Below, piece after piece: positions 25,379 to 33,906 of a stretch of DNA of 64,000 bases. The notes beneath the pieces were generated by a model. It was not told where the DNA came from, did no database searches, and was given only the letters and a program-made list of their open reading frames with translations. Each line of letters starts with the position of its first letter. The first letter of the stretch is position 1. Location of the stretch: assembly GCA_044227505.1 (NCBI GenBank), contig JBGAWP010000009.1:1-64000 (forward strand), written 5' to 3'. The position numbers and the translations under genes were made by a program. This DNA comes from UBA7236 sp044227505 (GTDB lineage Bacteria > Bacteroidota > Bacteroidia > Chitinophagales > BACL12).

Positions 25379-27532
25379 TTAACCTTTTTTCAAATCCGCG
25401 ATCACCGCTCTTATCTCTCCAAAAGAGTAATTCTCCCCTAAAAATTCTTTTATCGGTGTAAGTTTTTGATCGCCTACGTTTTTTATTGCAAGTTTTATAG
25501 CAGGAATCTTTTCTTCCTCCACTATTTCCGTTACTTTTATTTCTCCGCTGAGAATAAATTCAGATAAATGGCCTTCTATAGTTGTAACGGCAAGACTTCT
25601 TTCTGCCGCGATATCAACAATAGTTTTACCGGACCGAAATAAATATAATGTTTGTTTTTTCGTATCGCTCGGACCATCGGATTTTAATTTTTTTACAACT
25701 TTTTTTTGTCGTACAGAAGTTTTCTGATCCATTTTGGAATGCAGGCGATTTACTTCGCAATAACCTTTTACAATATCGAGAAATTGTTTTCCGTATTTTT
25801 CAATTTTGATCTCTCCAAAGCCGGAAATTTTTTCCAGATCAGAACTGTTTTGTGGTAAAAAGGTAGATAATTCCTGTAGTGAAACATCTCCTAAGATCAA
25901 ATAGGGTGGTACACCTTCTTTGGCAGCAAGTTCTGTTCTTACATAGCGTAATTGTTCAAATAATTCCTTGTCGAAGGCTATCACATCCTGTTCTACTGCT
26001 TCGATTCGTTCTTCCTGTTGGGTGAGATATACCTTTTCGTTTCTGTATAATACATCCTTACTTTTTTCTGTAAGTTCCAAATGCGAAAAATTACCATCTT
26101 CTATGCGTTTGAGATATTGCTGATCAATTAATTCCTTGAAATACAAGGTCCACAGATCTTTTGAAATATCTGCCCCGATACCATATGTTTTTATTTCTCT
26201 GTGCTGTTTCCATATCTTTTCACTTTTACTTCCCCGCAAAACATCAATGAGATAATTTATTCCGAATCTTTCCTCCGTTCTCAAAACGGCACTTAATGCT
26301 TTTTGTGCAATTACTGTTGCATCAAAGGTTTCTTTTCTGCTTAAACAAAAATCGCAACTGCCACAATTATTTTCTGAATACACCTCGTTAAAATACTCGA
26401 GCAACATTTTTCTTCTGCATTGATTTGCACTGCAGAAACTTGCCATTTTATCTAATTTCTTTAATAAAATATCTGTTTGCTGAGGATTATTTTCAATGGA
26501 TGCAAAATTTTTGAGCGCCGTAATATCTCCGTACGAATAATATAATATAGCATCGCTGTGTAGCCCGTCTCTACCCGCTCTGCCGGTTTCCTGATAATAA
26601 CTTTCAATATTTTTCGGAACATTATAATGAATCACAAAACGCACATCGGGTTTGTCGATACCCATACCGAATGCAATGGTTGCAACTATGATCTTTGTTT
26701 TATCTTTTTTGAAATTCTCTTGTACCTTTGAACGGGTCGCAGTATCCAAACCTGCGTGATAACATGCTGCTGGAAACCCATCTTCACTTAAATTTTCTGC
26801 AAGCGTTTCAGTGCTTTTTCTACTGAGAGCATAAATAATTCCCGAACTGTTTTTATGTTTTTCCAGATATTCAAGAATTTCCCCGTATGCATTTTTTTTG
26901 CGTTCGATAAAATAATGAATATTCGGGCGATTAAAGCTGGAGATAAATATTTTCGCAGTTGGAATTCCGAGTTTATTGGCAATATCAGCTCTTGTAATAT
27001 TATCTGCACTTGCTGTAAGCGCAATTACCGGAACTTTTGGAAATTCTTTTTTCAGCAGTGCCATTTGCAAATATTCAGGCCTGAAATCGTGACCCCACAT
27101 ACTCACACAATGCGCTTCATCAATGGCAAATAAGGAAACAGGTAATTGTTTTAAATAATCTAAAAATCTTCCACCTTCACCAATTAATCTTTCCGGTGCA
27201 ACATATAATAATTTTATCTCCTGGTTTTGAATGCGATTAATTATAATGCGTTGCTCCTCATTCGACATGGAACTGTTTAAAGTTGTTGCAGGAATTCCAA
27301 TGGCATTCAGGCCGTCAACCTGGTCTTTCATGAGAGCGATGAGGGGAGAAATAACAATGGTAATTCCAGGAAATAACATAGCAGGTATCTGAAAACAAAC
27401 AGATTTACCGCCGCCTGTTGGCATCACCACCACAGCATCATTTCCTTTCATCACATAATCGATGATCTCTTCCTGTGTATCTCTGAATACCTCGTATCCG
27501 AAATACCGTTTTAAAACATCTTTAGGGGACAT
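25379..27532 (-). CDS. recQ: ATP-dependent DNA helicase RecQ
   Basis: 717 residues. Superfamily 2 helicase core with Walker A MPTGGGKS (residues 37-44), DEAH (138-141), and motif VI QETGRAGRDG. Next come the RecQ zinc-binding region with four Cys (about 365-400, FCSANQCRR and NCGSCDFC), a winged-helix RQC domain, an HRDC domain (about 530-600, YVRTELAAKEGVPPYLIL) and a C-terminal helix-turn-helix extension (about 625-715, TLYLFRSGKTIVDIAAERSL) that E. coli RecQ lacks. It unwinds DNA in recombination and fork repair. The start 27532 fits the family N-terminus. The C-terminal extension is common in Bacteroidota RecQ. Confidence 0.96.
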   Translation of the reverse strand: MSPKDVLKRYFGYEVFRDTQEEIIDYVMKGNDAVVVMPTGGGKSVCFQIPAMLFPGITIVISPLIALMKDQVDGLNAIGIPATTLNSSMSNEEQRIIINRIQNQEIKLLYVAPERLIGEGGRFLDYLKQLPVSLFAIDEAHCVSMWGHDFRPEYLQMALLKKEFPKVPVIALTASADNITRADIANKLGIPTAKIFISSFNRPNIHYFIERKKNAYGEILEYLEKHKNSSGIIYALSRKSTETLAENLSEDGFPAACYHAGLDTATRSKVQENFKKDKTKIIVATIAFGMGIDKPDVRFVIHYNVPKNIESYYQETGRAGRDGLHSDAILYYSYGDITALKNFASIENNPQQTDILLKKLDKMASFCSANQCRRKMLLEYFNEVYSENNCGSCDFCLSRKETFDATVIAQKALSAVLRTEERFGINYLIDVLRGSKSEKIWKQHREIKTYGIGADISKDLWTLYFKELIDQQYLKRIEDGNFSHLELTEKSKDVLYRNEKVYLTQQEERIEAVEQDVIAFDKELFEQLRYVRTELAAKEGVPPYLILGDVSLQELSTFLPQNSSDLEKISGFGEIKIEKYGKQFLDIVKGYCEVNRLHSKMDQKTSVRQKKVVKKLKSDGPSDTKKQTLYLFRSGKTIVDIAAERSLAVTTIEGHLSEFILSGEIKVTEIVEEEKIPAIKLAIKNVGDQKLTPIKEFLGENYSFGEIRAVIADLKKG

Positions 27533-27550
27533 AACAATTAAATTTAAGTC

Positions 27551-27558
27551 AAATATAA
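27551..27558 (-). promoter_or_regulatory. -7 box of recQ
   Basis: TATATTTG on the minus strand, 18 bp before the ATG at 27532. No TTG at -33. Confidence 0.35.
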
Positions 27559-27635
27559 AAAATAGTAACTTTATCCGGTTATTTTTTCGAAAATTACCCG
27601 ATAAATTAAAATTAAGCGGTTAGATACTAGAATTT

Positions 27636-28355
27636 ATGGCACTCAAAAACATCAAACCACTTCGACTTAAAACGAAAAATTATCAGCAAGTAGCTGTAAT
27701 TGAGATCATATTGATTTTTTTTATATTGATCATGGGGGATGTTGCAACGGCGTTTAATGAAACCTATGCAGATAAAATAGTAACGGGTGTTTTATTGATC
27801 CTGGAAATATTTTATTTATTGTTGCTTGTTCAATTGGCTGGATTTTTAAGTGCCAATAAACGCATAATTAATATATTGAAAATAGCCATCGGAATCATTT
27901 TTATACTGTCTTTTATTGCATTAAACCCGCTTTTCACCTTAGTATCTGACCTGAAACCCTGGTTAATTGCTGTCCATGTGATATTATGTGCACTGGAATG
28001 TTTTGTGATAGCACTTGGATTAATGGATATTTATTCTGATAATTTACGCATCACCGAAAGGCTTTGGGGCTCGGTTGCAGTGTATTTATTGATAGCACTT
28101 GGATGGGGCAGTTTCTATGAGATATTTGTGTTAATTGACCCTATGAGTTTAGGGGTAACATTAAATGCGGGATACCAAACGTATTCCGAAAGTTTATATT
28201 TCAGTTTATGCAGTATCAGTGGAAGCTCAAGTGTTTATGCAAATCCATCCCATTTGATACGCAATTTATCGCTTATAGAATCAGTGTGGGGTGTATTGTT
28301 TTTGGTGATGTTGATAGGAGGACTTTTTACCTTGCCCTCACCCAATAGGGATTAA
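27636..28355 (+). CDS. Six-segment membrane protein, ion-channel-like with degenerate pore loop
   Basis: 239 residues with hydrophobic segments at about 21-36, 48-71, 78-97, 108-130, 143-165 and 214-233. The last third has the layout of a two-helix potassium-channel pore: helix LWGSVAVYLLIALGWGSFYE, then YFSLCSISGSSSVYANPS (188-205), then LIRNLSLIESVWGVLFLVML. In true channels the loop holds TVGYGD or similar; here that place reads SGSSSVYAN, so no K+ filter is present. The flanking aromatic, Pro and Ser/Glu positions still follow the family pattern. It may be a channel with changed selectivity or a non-conducting relative. Divergent from recQ; upstream of a UvrD helicase. Confidence 0.7.
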   Translation: MALKNIKPLRLKTKNYQQVAVIEIILIFFILIMGDVATAFNETYADKIVTGVLLILEIFYLLLLVQLAGFLSANKRIINILKIAIGIIFILSFIALNPLFTLVSDLKPWLIAVHVILCALECFVIALGLMDIYSDNLRITERLWGSVAVYLLIALGWGSFYEIFVLIDPMSLGVTLNAGYQTYSESLYFSLCSISGSSSVYANPSHLIRNLSLIESVWGVLFLVMLIGGLFTLPSPNRD

Positions 28356-28366
28356 AAAATGTTTCA

Positions 28367-28506
28367 CGCAAAGTCGCAAAGCCGCAAAGAATTAAATCAT
28401 GTGATTTGCCGTAATCAAAACACATCCATAACATAATCCACCCCATTTTTGAACGCAGTTCAAAAAAAAATCCGCGCAATCCGCGCAATCCTTTAAATCC
28501 GTGATG
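28367..28506 (+). repeat. Period-8 and period-9 repeats upstream of the UvrD-type helicase gene
   Basis: CGCAAAGT, CGCAAAGC, CGCAAAGA in 8-bp register (28367-28390). Then TCCGCGCAA x2, TCCTTTAAA, TCCGTGATG in exact 9-bp register (28471-28506), abutting a TAAATTTG promoter box. The whole gap between the two genes holds no ORF. Confidence 0.7.
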
Positions 28507-28514
28507 TAAATTTG
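28507..28514 (+). promoter_or_regulatory. -7 box of the UvrD-type helicase gene
   Basis: TAAATTTG ends 4 bp before the GTG start at 28519, implying transcription starting at or inside the start codon (leaderless), if it is used. Confidence 0.35.
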
Positions 28515-28518
28515 GGCT

Positions 28519-30819
28519 GTGAATTTCTTGGAATCTCTTAACGAAGCGCAATTAGCTGCTGTAACGAATATCAACGGACCAACTATGATCATTGCCGGTC
28601 CCGGCTCAGGCAAAACACGTGTGCTCACTTTCAGAATTGCATATTTAATGCAACAAAACGCCGATCCTTTTTCCATTTTGTCGCTCACCTTTACCAATAA
28701 GGCTGCCCGGGAAATGAAAAACCGTATTGAGCAACTGATGGGTGGAGAAGCGCGTAATTTATGGATGGGTACTTTTCACTCCGTGTTTTCACGCATACTT
28801 CGAAGCGAAGCTGATAAGTTGGGATATCCCTCCAATTTTACGATTTACGATTCGGAAGATTCAAAAAATTTGTTGAAGACCATTGTTAAAGAAATGGGAT
28901 TGAACGATAAATTATACAAACCGGGATATGTTTTATACCGTATTTCCATTTCTAAAAATAATTTGATCGGGCCTAAGGAATACGAAAATAATACTGACCT
29001 TATTGCAGAAGATGAAAGTAATGGCCGGCCAAAAATGAGCGAACTTTATTGGAATTATACCAAAAGATGTTTTCGTGCAGGTGCAATGGATTTTGATGAT
29101 CTTTTATTAAAAACGCATGAATTACTGGAGCGATTTCCCGACGTATTATATAAATATCAACACCGTTTTAAATATGTGATGATAGATGAGTTTCAGGATA
29201 CGAATTTTTTGCAGTATTCCATCGTGAAAAGAATTGCGGATGTTTTTCAAAATATTGCCGTAGTAGGAGATGATGCGCAAAGTATTTATGCATTCCGCGG
29301 AGCCAATATTTTAAACATTCTCAATTTTGAAAAAGATTTTCCCGAAGTGCAAACTTTCCGCCTCGAACAAAATTATCGTTCTACAAAGGTAATTGTGGAG
29401 GCAGCAAATCATATTATTTCAAAAAATAAACATCAACTCGCAAAAAAAATATGGACAGATAATCTGGAAGGGGAATCCATTAAAGTAATTCGTGCCATGA
29501 GTGATAATGAAGAAGGAAGAATGGTTGCGAATGAAATTTTTGAACAGCGCATGCGCGAACATATTAAAAATGGAGAGTTTGCCATTTTATACAGAACGAA
29601 TGCCCAAAGCCGGGCATTTGAGGAGGGATTGAGAAAATTAAATATTCCATATAGAATTTATGGCGGAATTTCCTTTTACCAGCGCAAGGAAGTAAAAGAT
29701 CTGATCGCCTATTTAAAATTGACCGTTAATCCGCATGATGAGGAATCATTTAAACGTATAGTAAATTATCCCGCTCGAGGTATTGGGAAAACAACCATCG
29801 AAAAATTAACAGTGCTTGCTGCCGATAACGATAAAAGTTTATGGACCATGGCAGAAAATATCGATCTGCTGCAATTTAATTCCGGCACCAGAAAACTTTT
29901 ATCAGATTTTGTAACCATGATAAAAAGCTTTCAAACACTTCTTGAAAAAAAGGATGCCTATGAAGTTGCCAGTCATATCGCAAAATCGACCGGAGTTATG
30001 AAAGATCTATACAGCGATCAAAGTGTGGAAGGATTAAGCAGATATGAGAACATGCAGGAATTATTAAACTCCATAAAAGAATTCGTGGCTCCGGATGAAG
30101 CTGCATCTGAATTTTATGTGGATACAATTCCAGGGGAAGAAAAGGTAACAAAAACATTGGGACAATATTTACAGGAAGTGGTATTATTAACCGATGCAGA
30201 TGCGGAGGGAAATGAAGACGAATCAGTTAAACTCATGACCATTCACGCTGCAAAGGGATTGGAATTTAAAAGTGTTTTTGTTGTGGGATTGGAGGAAAAT
30301 TTATTTCCCGGAACATTATCACTTTCGTCTCGTGAAGATCTTGAAGAAGAACGGAGATTATTTTATGTTGCAATTACACGTGCAGAAACAAAACTAACTA
30401 TTACACACGCTGCAACACGCTATAAATACGGGAAACTGGAATATTGTGAACCGAGCAGATTTTTGGAAGAACTTCCGCAAAATTTATTGAATTATGTAGG
30501 ATATAATAACTCAAAATGGAATGATGAAGTAAACGACAATACTAAAAAGCATTACGAACATGCTACACCGGTTACCAAAGTGCGGCCGCAGGTTCCTGTG
30601 AATAATTATATGCATAAAGCTTCCGAAAATTTTAATGCTGCATTCCCCGAAGAACTACAATTAGGAATGGATGTTGAGCATCAAAAATTCGGATTTGGAA
30701 AAATCACTGCTATGGAAGGAAACAATGAGGGCAAAATGGCAACCATTGTATTTCAGAACGCAGGAGAGAAGAAGTTGTTGTTGAAGTTTGCAAAACTCGC
30801 TGTCGTAAAAAATGATTAA
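28519..30819 (+). CDS. uvrD: ATP-dependent DNA helicase, UvrD/PcrA family
   Basis: 766 residues from a GTG start. N-terminal MNFLESLNEAQLAAV is the usual family opening, and no other start lies between it and the Walker A motif AGPGSGKT (26-33). Further motifs are TFTNKAA (57-63), DEFQDT (223-228), GDDAQSIYAFRGA, QNYRST, YRTNAQSR, HAAKGLEF and AITRAE, ending in a C-terminal Tudor-like tail (MDVEHQKFGFGKITAM). It is a 3'-5' superfamily 1 helicase for nucleotide excision and mismatch repair and fork clearing. It might equally be called PcrA; the two are not separable by motif. Confidence 0.95.
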   Translation: MNFLESLNEAQLAAVTNINGPTMIIAGPGSGKTRVLTFRIAYLMQQNADPFSILSLTFTNKAAREMKNRIEQLMGGEARNLWMGTFHSVFSRILRSEADKLGYPSNFTIYDSEDSKNLLKTIVKEMGLNDKLYKPGYVLYRISISKNNLIGPKEYENNTDLIAEDESNGRPKMSELYWNYTKRCFRAGAMDFDDLLLKTHELLERFPDVLYKYQHRFKYVMIDEFQDTNFLQYSIVKRIADVFQNIAVVGDDAQSIYAFRGANILNILNFEKDFPEVQTFRLEQNYRSTKVIVEAANHIISKNKHQLAKKIWTDNLEGESIKVIRAMSDNEEGRMVANEIFEQRMREHIKNGEFAILYRTNAQSRAFEEGLRKLNIPYRIYGGISFYQRKEVKDLIAYLKLTVNPHDEESFKRIVNYPARGIGKTTIEKLTVLAADNDKSLWTMAENIDLLQFNSGTRKLLSDFVTMIKSFQTLLEKKDAYEVASHIAKSTGVMKDLYSDQSVEGLSRYENMQELLNSIKEFVAPDEAASEFYVDTIPGEEKVTKTLGQYLQEVVLLTDADAEGNEDESVKLMTIHAAKGLEFKSVFVVGLEENLFPGTLSLSSREDLEEERRLFYVAITRAETKLTITHAATRYKYGKLEYCEPSRFLEELPQNLLNYVGYNNSKWNDEVNDNTKKHYEHATPVTKVRPQVPVNNYMHKASENFNAAFPEELQLGMDVEHQKFGFGKITAMEGNNEGKMATIVFQNAGEKKLLLKFAKLAVVKND

Positions 30820-30836
30820 GGTAATTAATTGAACGC

Positions 30837-31556
30837 ATGCACAGAAGAATTAACCTCTGGTCGGGACCGCGAAATATTTCTACTGCATTAATGTATTCAT
30901 TTGCACAACGACATGATACTAAAGTTTTTGATGAACCTTTATATGCGCATTATTTAAAAACAACCGGAATTATGCATCCCGGCACGACGGATATTTTGAG
31001 ATCTCAGGAAAATGATGGCGAGAAGGTAGTCGCTTCCTTAATACTTGGTTACTACGAAAAACCTGTTTTATTCTTCAAACAAATGACACATCATTTGGTG
31101 GATCTGGATCTTGCGTTTTTAGAAAAAACATATAATATTCTTTTAATTCGGGATCCTAAAAATGTATTATATTCATATAGTAAAGTAATTGAAAAACCAA
31201 CACTCGAAGATATAGGTATTAAGCAGAGTTTTGAATTGTTCAGTTTCCTTGAAAGCAAAGGATACCATTATTTTATTATCGACTCAGCACAAATCTTGAA
31301 GGATCCGGAAACTGCTTTGACAAAAATCTGTACTGCTTGTGATATACAATTCGAAAATGCCATGTTACAATGGGAAAAGGCAGCTCGTCCGGAAGATGGG
31401 ATATGGGCTAAATACTGGTATGCCAATGTCCATAACTCAACAGGTTTTCAGACTTATCAGGAAGAAACAATAAGTTTGCCAGATCATTTAAATCCAATTT
31501 ATTTACAGGCAAAAGTTTATTACGATGTACTTATTCGTCATGCTATAAAAATATAA
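30837..31556 (+). CDS. Sulfotransferase-like P-loop protein
   Basis: 239 residues. The N-terminus RINLWSGPRNISTALMYSFA (about 4-23) has the phosphosulfate (PAPS) binding-loop pattern, and LLIRDPKNVLYSYSKV (about 101-116) matches the 3'-phosphate-binding motif of sulfotransferases. No membrane or signal segment, so cytoplasmic. It lies 17 bp after the helicase gene and its stop is 2 bp before the start of a class IV aminotransferase gene; the two are certainly cotranscribed. As I recall, some plant branched-chain aminotransferase-like proteins carry both domains on one chain, which would support a shared job. True sulfotransferase activity and substrate are unknown. Confidence 0.72.
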   Translation: MHRRINLWSGPRNISTALMYSFAQRHDTKVFDEPLYAHYLKTTGIMHPGTTDILRSQENDGEKVVASLILGYYEKPVLFFKQMTHHLVDLDLAFLEKTYNILLIRDPKNVLYSYSKVIEKPTLEDIGIKQSFELFSFLESKGYHYFIIDSAQILKDPETALTKICTACDIQFENAMLQWEKAARPEDGIWAKYWYANVHNSTGFQTYQEETISLPDHLNPIYLQAKVYYDVLIRHAIKI

Positions 31557-31558
31557 TT

Positions 31559-32458
31559 ATGCAACAAGAATTCAATCCGCAAAACGAAAATATTTTCATT
31601 TGGGTCGAAAATAAATTATACCCTCGTAACGAGGCAAAGGTTTCGGTTTTTGATTCTGCAGTGCAGGGTGGGGATGCAGTATGGGAGGGGTTGCGAATAT
31701 ATAATGGAAAAATATTTTGTTTGGATGAGCACCTTGAAAGGTTACATGCAAGCGCCCATGCAATGTTGTTTAAAAATGTACCGACCAAAGAATATATTAA
31801 AAAGGCAATTTTTGAAACATTAAAAGCAAATGGCATGAATCACAATGCCCATATCCGTTTAACATTGACACGCGGAGAAAAAATCACTTCGGGAATGGAC
31901 CCGCGATTAAATCAAAAAGGATGTACACTCATAGTTTTAGCGGAATGGAAAAAACCTGTTTATAGCGGGACTATTAAATTAATTACTTCTTCTATCAGAA
32001 GAAATTCACCCATGCATATTGATTCTAAAATACACCATAACAATCTGATCAATAACATTCTCGCTAAAATTGAAGCAAACGTTGCAGGAATGGATGATGC
32101 TTTAATGCTCGATAATCTCGGATTTGTTTCTGAAACAAATGCCTGCAATATTTTCATGATAAAAAATAATGTTGTTTACACACCAAATGCGGATGCATGT
32201 TTGCCGGGTATCACCAGAAAAAAAGTAATAGAAATATGTGTTAATAATAATTTTGAAGTTCACTTAAAAAATTTAACACTCACCGAGTTTTATAATGCTG
32301 ATGAAGTTTTTACAACTGGCACCATGGGAGAACTTACCGCTGTGTCAGAAATTGATGGAAGGGCAATTGTGAATAAAAAAGAAAGTTCATTGTTGGAGAA
32401 AATTAATCAACACTTCCATAAAATGACAATGGATCAAGGAGAGATCATCCCGCAATAA
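31559..32458 (+). CDS. Class IV PLP aminotransferase (branched-chain/D-amino acid transaminase-like)
   Basis: 299 residues. The fold-type IV pattern is present: FDSAVQGGDAVWEGLRIYNG (31-50), PLP-Lys157 in IDSKIHHNNLIN, conserved Glu192 in VSETNACNIF, and the phosphate-binding GITR (217-220) and TGTMGE (253-258) segments. It transfers amino groups from branched-chain or other amino acids; lack of clear family-specific side pockets leaves BCAT, D-amino acid transaminase and 4-amino-4-deoxychorismate lyase as options. It starts 2 bp after the sulfotransferase-like gene and converges on truA 2 bp beyond its end. Cytoplasmic. Confidence 0.85.
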   Translation: MQQEFNPQNENIFIWVENKLYPRNEAKVSVFDSAVQGGDAVWEGLRIYNGKIFCLDEHLERLHASAHAMLFKNVPTKEYIKKAIFETLKANGMNHNAHIRLTLTRGEKITSGMDPRLNQKGCTLIVLAEWKKPVYSGTIKLITSSIRRNSPMHIDSKIHHNNLINNILAKIEANVAGMDDALMLDNLGFVSETNACNIFMIKNNVVYTPNADACLPGITRKKVIEICVNNNFEVHLKNLTLTEFYNADEVFTTGTMGELTAVSEIDGRAIVNKKESSLLEKINQHFHKMTMDQGEIIPQ

Positions 32459-32460
32459 TT

Positions 32461-33198
32461 TTAAGAAATGTAAGGATATTCAACCTTAATTAAGAATAAG
32501 GCGTGCGCAGGAGCAGACATCGCCATTTTAAATCTTTCCTTATTTTTTATTCCTTCATCAAATTCTTCGAGTGTCATTTTGTGTTTGCCAATCTGTATCA
32601 TTGCACCAACCATTAAGCGCACCATTCCGCGTAAAAATCTGTCGGCACTAACATATAAAATGGAAAGATTTCCCTCTTTACGCCAATAAAGTTCTTTAAT
32701 ATTTACAATAGTGGTTTTCGATCCTTGTTTACTTTTACAAAAGGAGGGAAAGTCGTTGTATTTTTTTACGATCTCACAAGCTTTGTGCATCAGATCAAAA
32801 TCGAGATCGTCTAAGTGGCGGTATAATAATAATTCATTTAAAAATGCATTTTTTTCGAATGTAACTCGATATTCATACGCTCTCATTGTTGCATCAAAAC
32901 GCGCATGTGCTTTTTCGTGAACAGGTATTAATTTTTTAACGGCAATACCCTGCGGTAAAAAAGTATTTATTCGCAAAATAAAATTATCCGGGAAAATTTT
33001 ATCTGTATCAAAATGCAAAAAGAATTGTTCTGCATGCACTCCTGCATCGGTTCTGCCACAGCCTAAACAATGGATATCAGCGCGTAAAATAGTCTGTAAA
33101 GCTTCATCTACCTTCTGTTGCACACTCACGCCATTAGGTTGGATCTGCCAACCTACATAACCCGTCCCCTTATACGCAATCTCCAAAAAATACCGCAT
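32461..33198 (-). CDS. truA: tRNA pseudouridine(38-40) synthase TruA
   Basis: 245 residues, normal TruA length. The catalytic Asp51 lies in GCGRTDAGVHAEQFF. MRYFLEIAYKGTGYVGWQIQ is the typical N-terminus, and FLRGMVRLMVGAMIQIGKHK marks the C-terminal half. It converts uridines 38-40 of the tRNA anticodon arm to pseudouridine. The -7 box TAATTTTG at 33213-33206 is 7 bp before the ATG, so the leader is very short. Confidence 0.95.
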   Translation of the reverse strand: MRYFLEIAYKGTGYVGWQIQPNGVSVQQKVDEALQTILRADIHCLGCGRTDAGVHAEQFFLHFDTDKIFPDNFILRINTFLPQGIAVKKLIPVHEKAHARFDATMRAYEYRVTFEKNAFLNELLLYRHLDDLDFDLMHKACEIVKKYNDFPSFCKSKQGSKTTIVNIKELYWRKEGNLSILYVSADRFLRGMVRLMVGAMIQIGKHKMTLEEFDEGIKNKERFKMAMSAPAHALFLIKVEYPYIS

Positions 33199-33205
33199 TT
33201 ACCCC

Positions 33206-33213
33206 CAAAATTA
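33206..33213 (-). promoter_or_regulatory. -7 box of truA
   Basis: TAATTTTG on the minus strand, 7 bp before the ATG; TTG at 33239-33237 is 23 bp away and itself lies in a TCAATTA heptamer array. Confidence 0.35.
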
Positions 33214-33235
33214 CGCAAACCAAAGGTTTGAATTG

Positions 33236-33264
33236 TCAATTATCAATTATCAATTGTCAAATTG
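33236..33264. repeat. TCAATTA heptamer array between truA and the DUF4293 gene
   Basis: TCAATTA x2, TCAATTG, TCAAATTG in 7-bp register, in the divergent promoter region of two genes. Confidence 0.7.
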
Positions 33265-33268
33265 TGTT

Positions 33269-33276
33269 TATTTTTG
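33269..33276 (+). promoter_or_regulatory. -7 box of the DUF4293 gene
   Basis: TATTTTTG ends 4 bp before the ATG at 33281, so transcripts would be leaderless. Confidence 0.35.
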
Positions 33277-33280
33277 TGCC

Positions 33281-33673
33281 ATGTGGCAACGAATTCAAAC
33301 CGTTTTTTTATTTCTCGCAGCAATTGCAGCGATCGTCTTTCTATTTTTACCCATTTCTGAAAAAGATGGAGTTCTTTTGTTGACAAAAGGGGATATCATT
33401 GCAACTTCAATTTGTATTGCAATAGCATTAATAGCGCTGTTTACCATTTCTCAATTCAAAGACCGGAAACTACAGCTAAAAATGTGTCTTATTAATATGT
33501 TTTTGTCTATAGTATTAATGGGGGCATGTTTTTTTGCAGCAACAAGATTTGGAAATGAAAATTATCCAATTGCCTTGGGAATTCCCCTGGTAATATTAAT
33601 TATGATCGTTTTTGCTCGCAGAAATATCAAAAAGGATGAAGATCTGGTAAAGTCCATGGATAGATTTCGTTGA
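33281..33673 (+). CDS. DUF4293 family membrane protein
   Basis: 130 residues with four hydrophobic helices (about 7-24, 40-58, 68-85, 95-110). MWQRIQTVFLFLAA at the start and a basic tail ending KSMDRFR are typical of DUF4293, a small protein family I know only from Bacteroidota. The open frame extends upstream to a TTG at 33233, but those codons lie in the heptamer array and the -7 box, so ATG 33281 is the start. Function unknown. A perfect 14-unit heptamer array begins 4 bp after the stop. Confidence 0.85.
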   Translation: MWQRIQTVFLFLAAIAAIVFLFLPISEKDGVLLLTKGDIIATSICIAIALIALFTISQFKDRKLQLKMCLINMFLSIVLMGACFFAATRFGNENYPIALGIPLVILIMIVFARRNIKKDEDLVKSMDRFR

Positions 33674-33676
33674 GAA

Positions 33677-33774
33677 GGACATAGGACATATGACAAAGGA
33701 CATATGACATAGGACATAGGACATAGGACATATGACATAGGACATATGACAAAGGACATAGGACATAGGACATA
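33677..33774 (+). repeat. Perfect 14-unit heptamer array, [GT]GACA[TA]A
   Basis: 98 bp of exactly 14 heptamers without a single insertion or deletion: GGACATA nine times, TGACATA three times, TGACAAA twice. It starts 4 bp after the DUF4293 stop codon. The rest of the gap (33775-33906) holds no gene or clear signal. Confidence 0.9.
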
Positions 33775-33906
33775 CGATGTTGGTTGTACAATCGTCAATT
33801 ATTTTGTAACTGCAGGATTTCAAATTCTTATAATTATCGCACTTTAAACATCCGCTTAATATTAAGGTAATATCTGCATGGCAATTTTGTACTTCTATTT
33901 CGGAGT

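Noticed and set aside
33677..33774. CRISPR array
   Set aside because: Units are only 7 bp, with no spacers and no cas genes nearby.
33562..33823. Two overlapping minus-strand open frames of 75-78 codons with repeated MSYVLCP-type heptapeptides
   Set aside because: They are readings of the GGACATA heptamer array; a 7-bp repeat without stops is open in all three frames of that strand. No start signal, and it also overlaps the DUF4293 gene.
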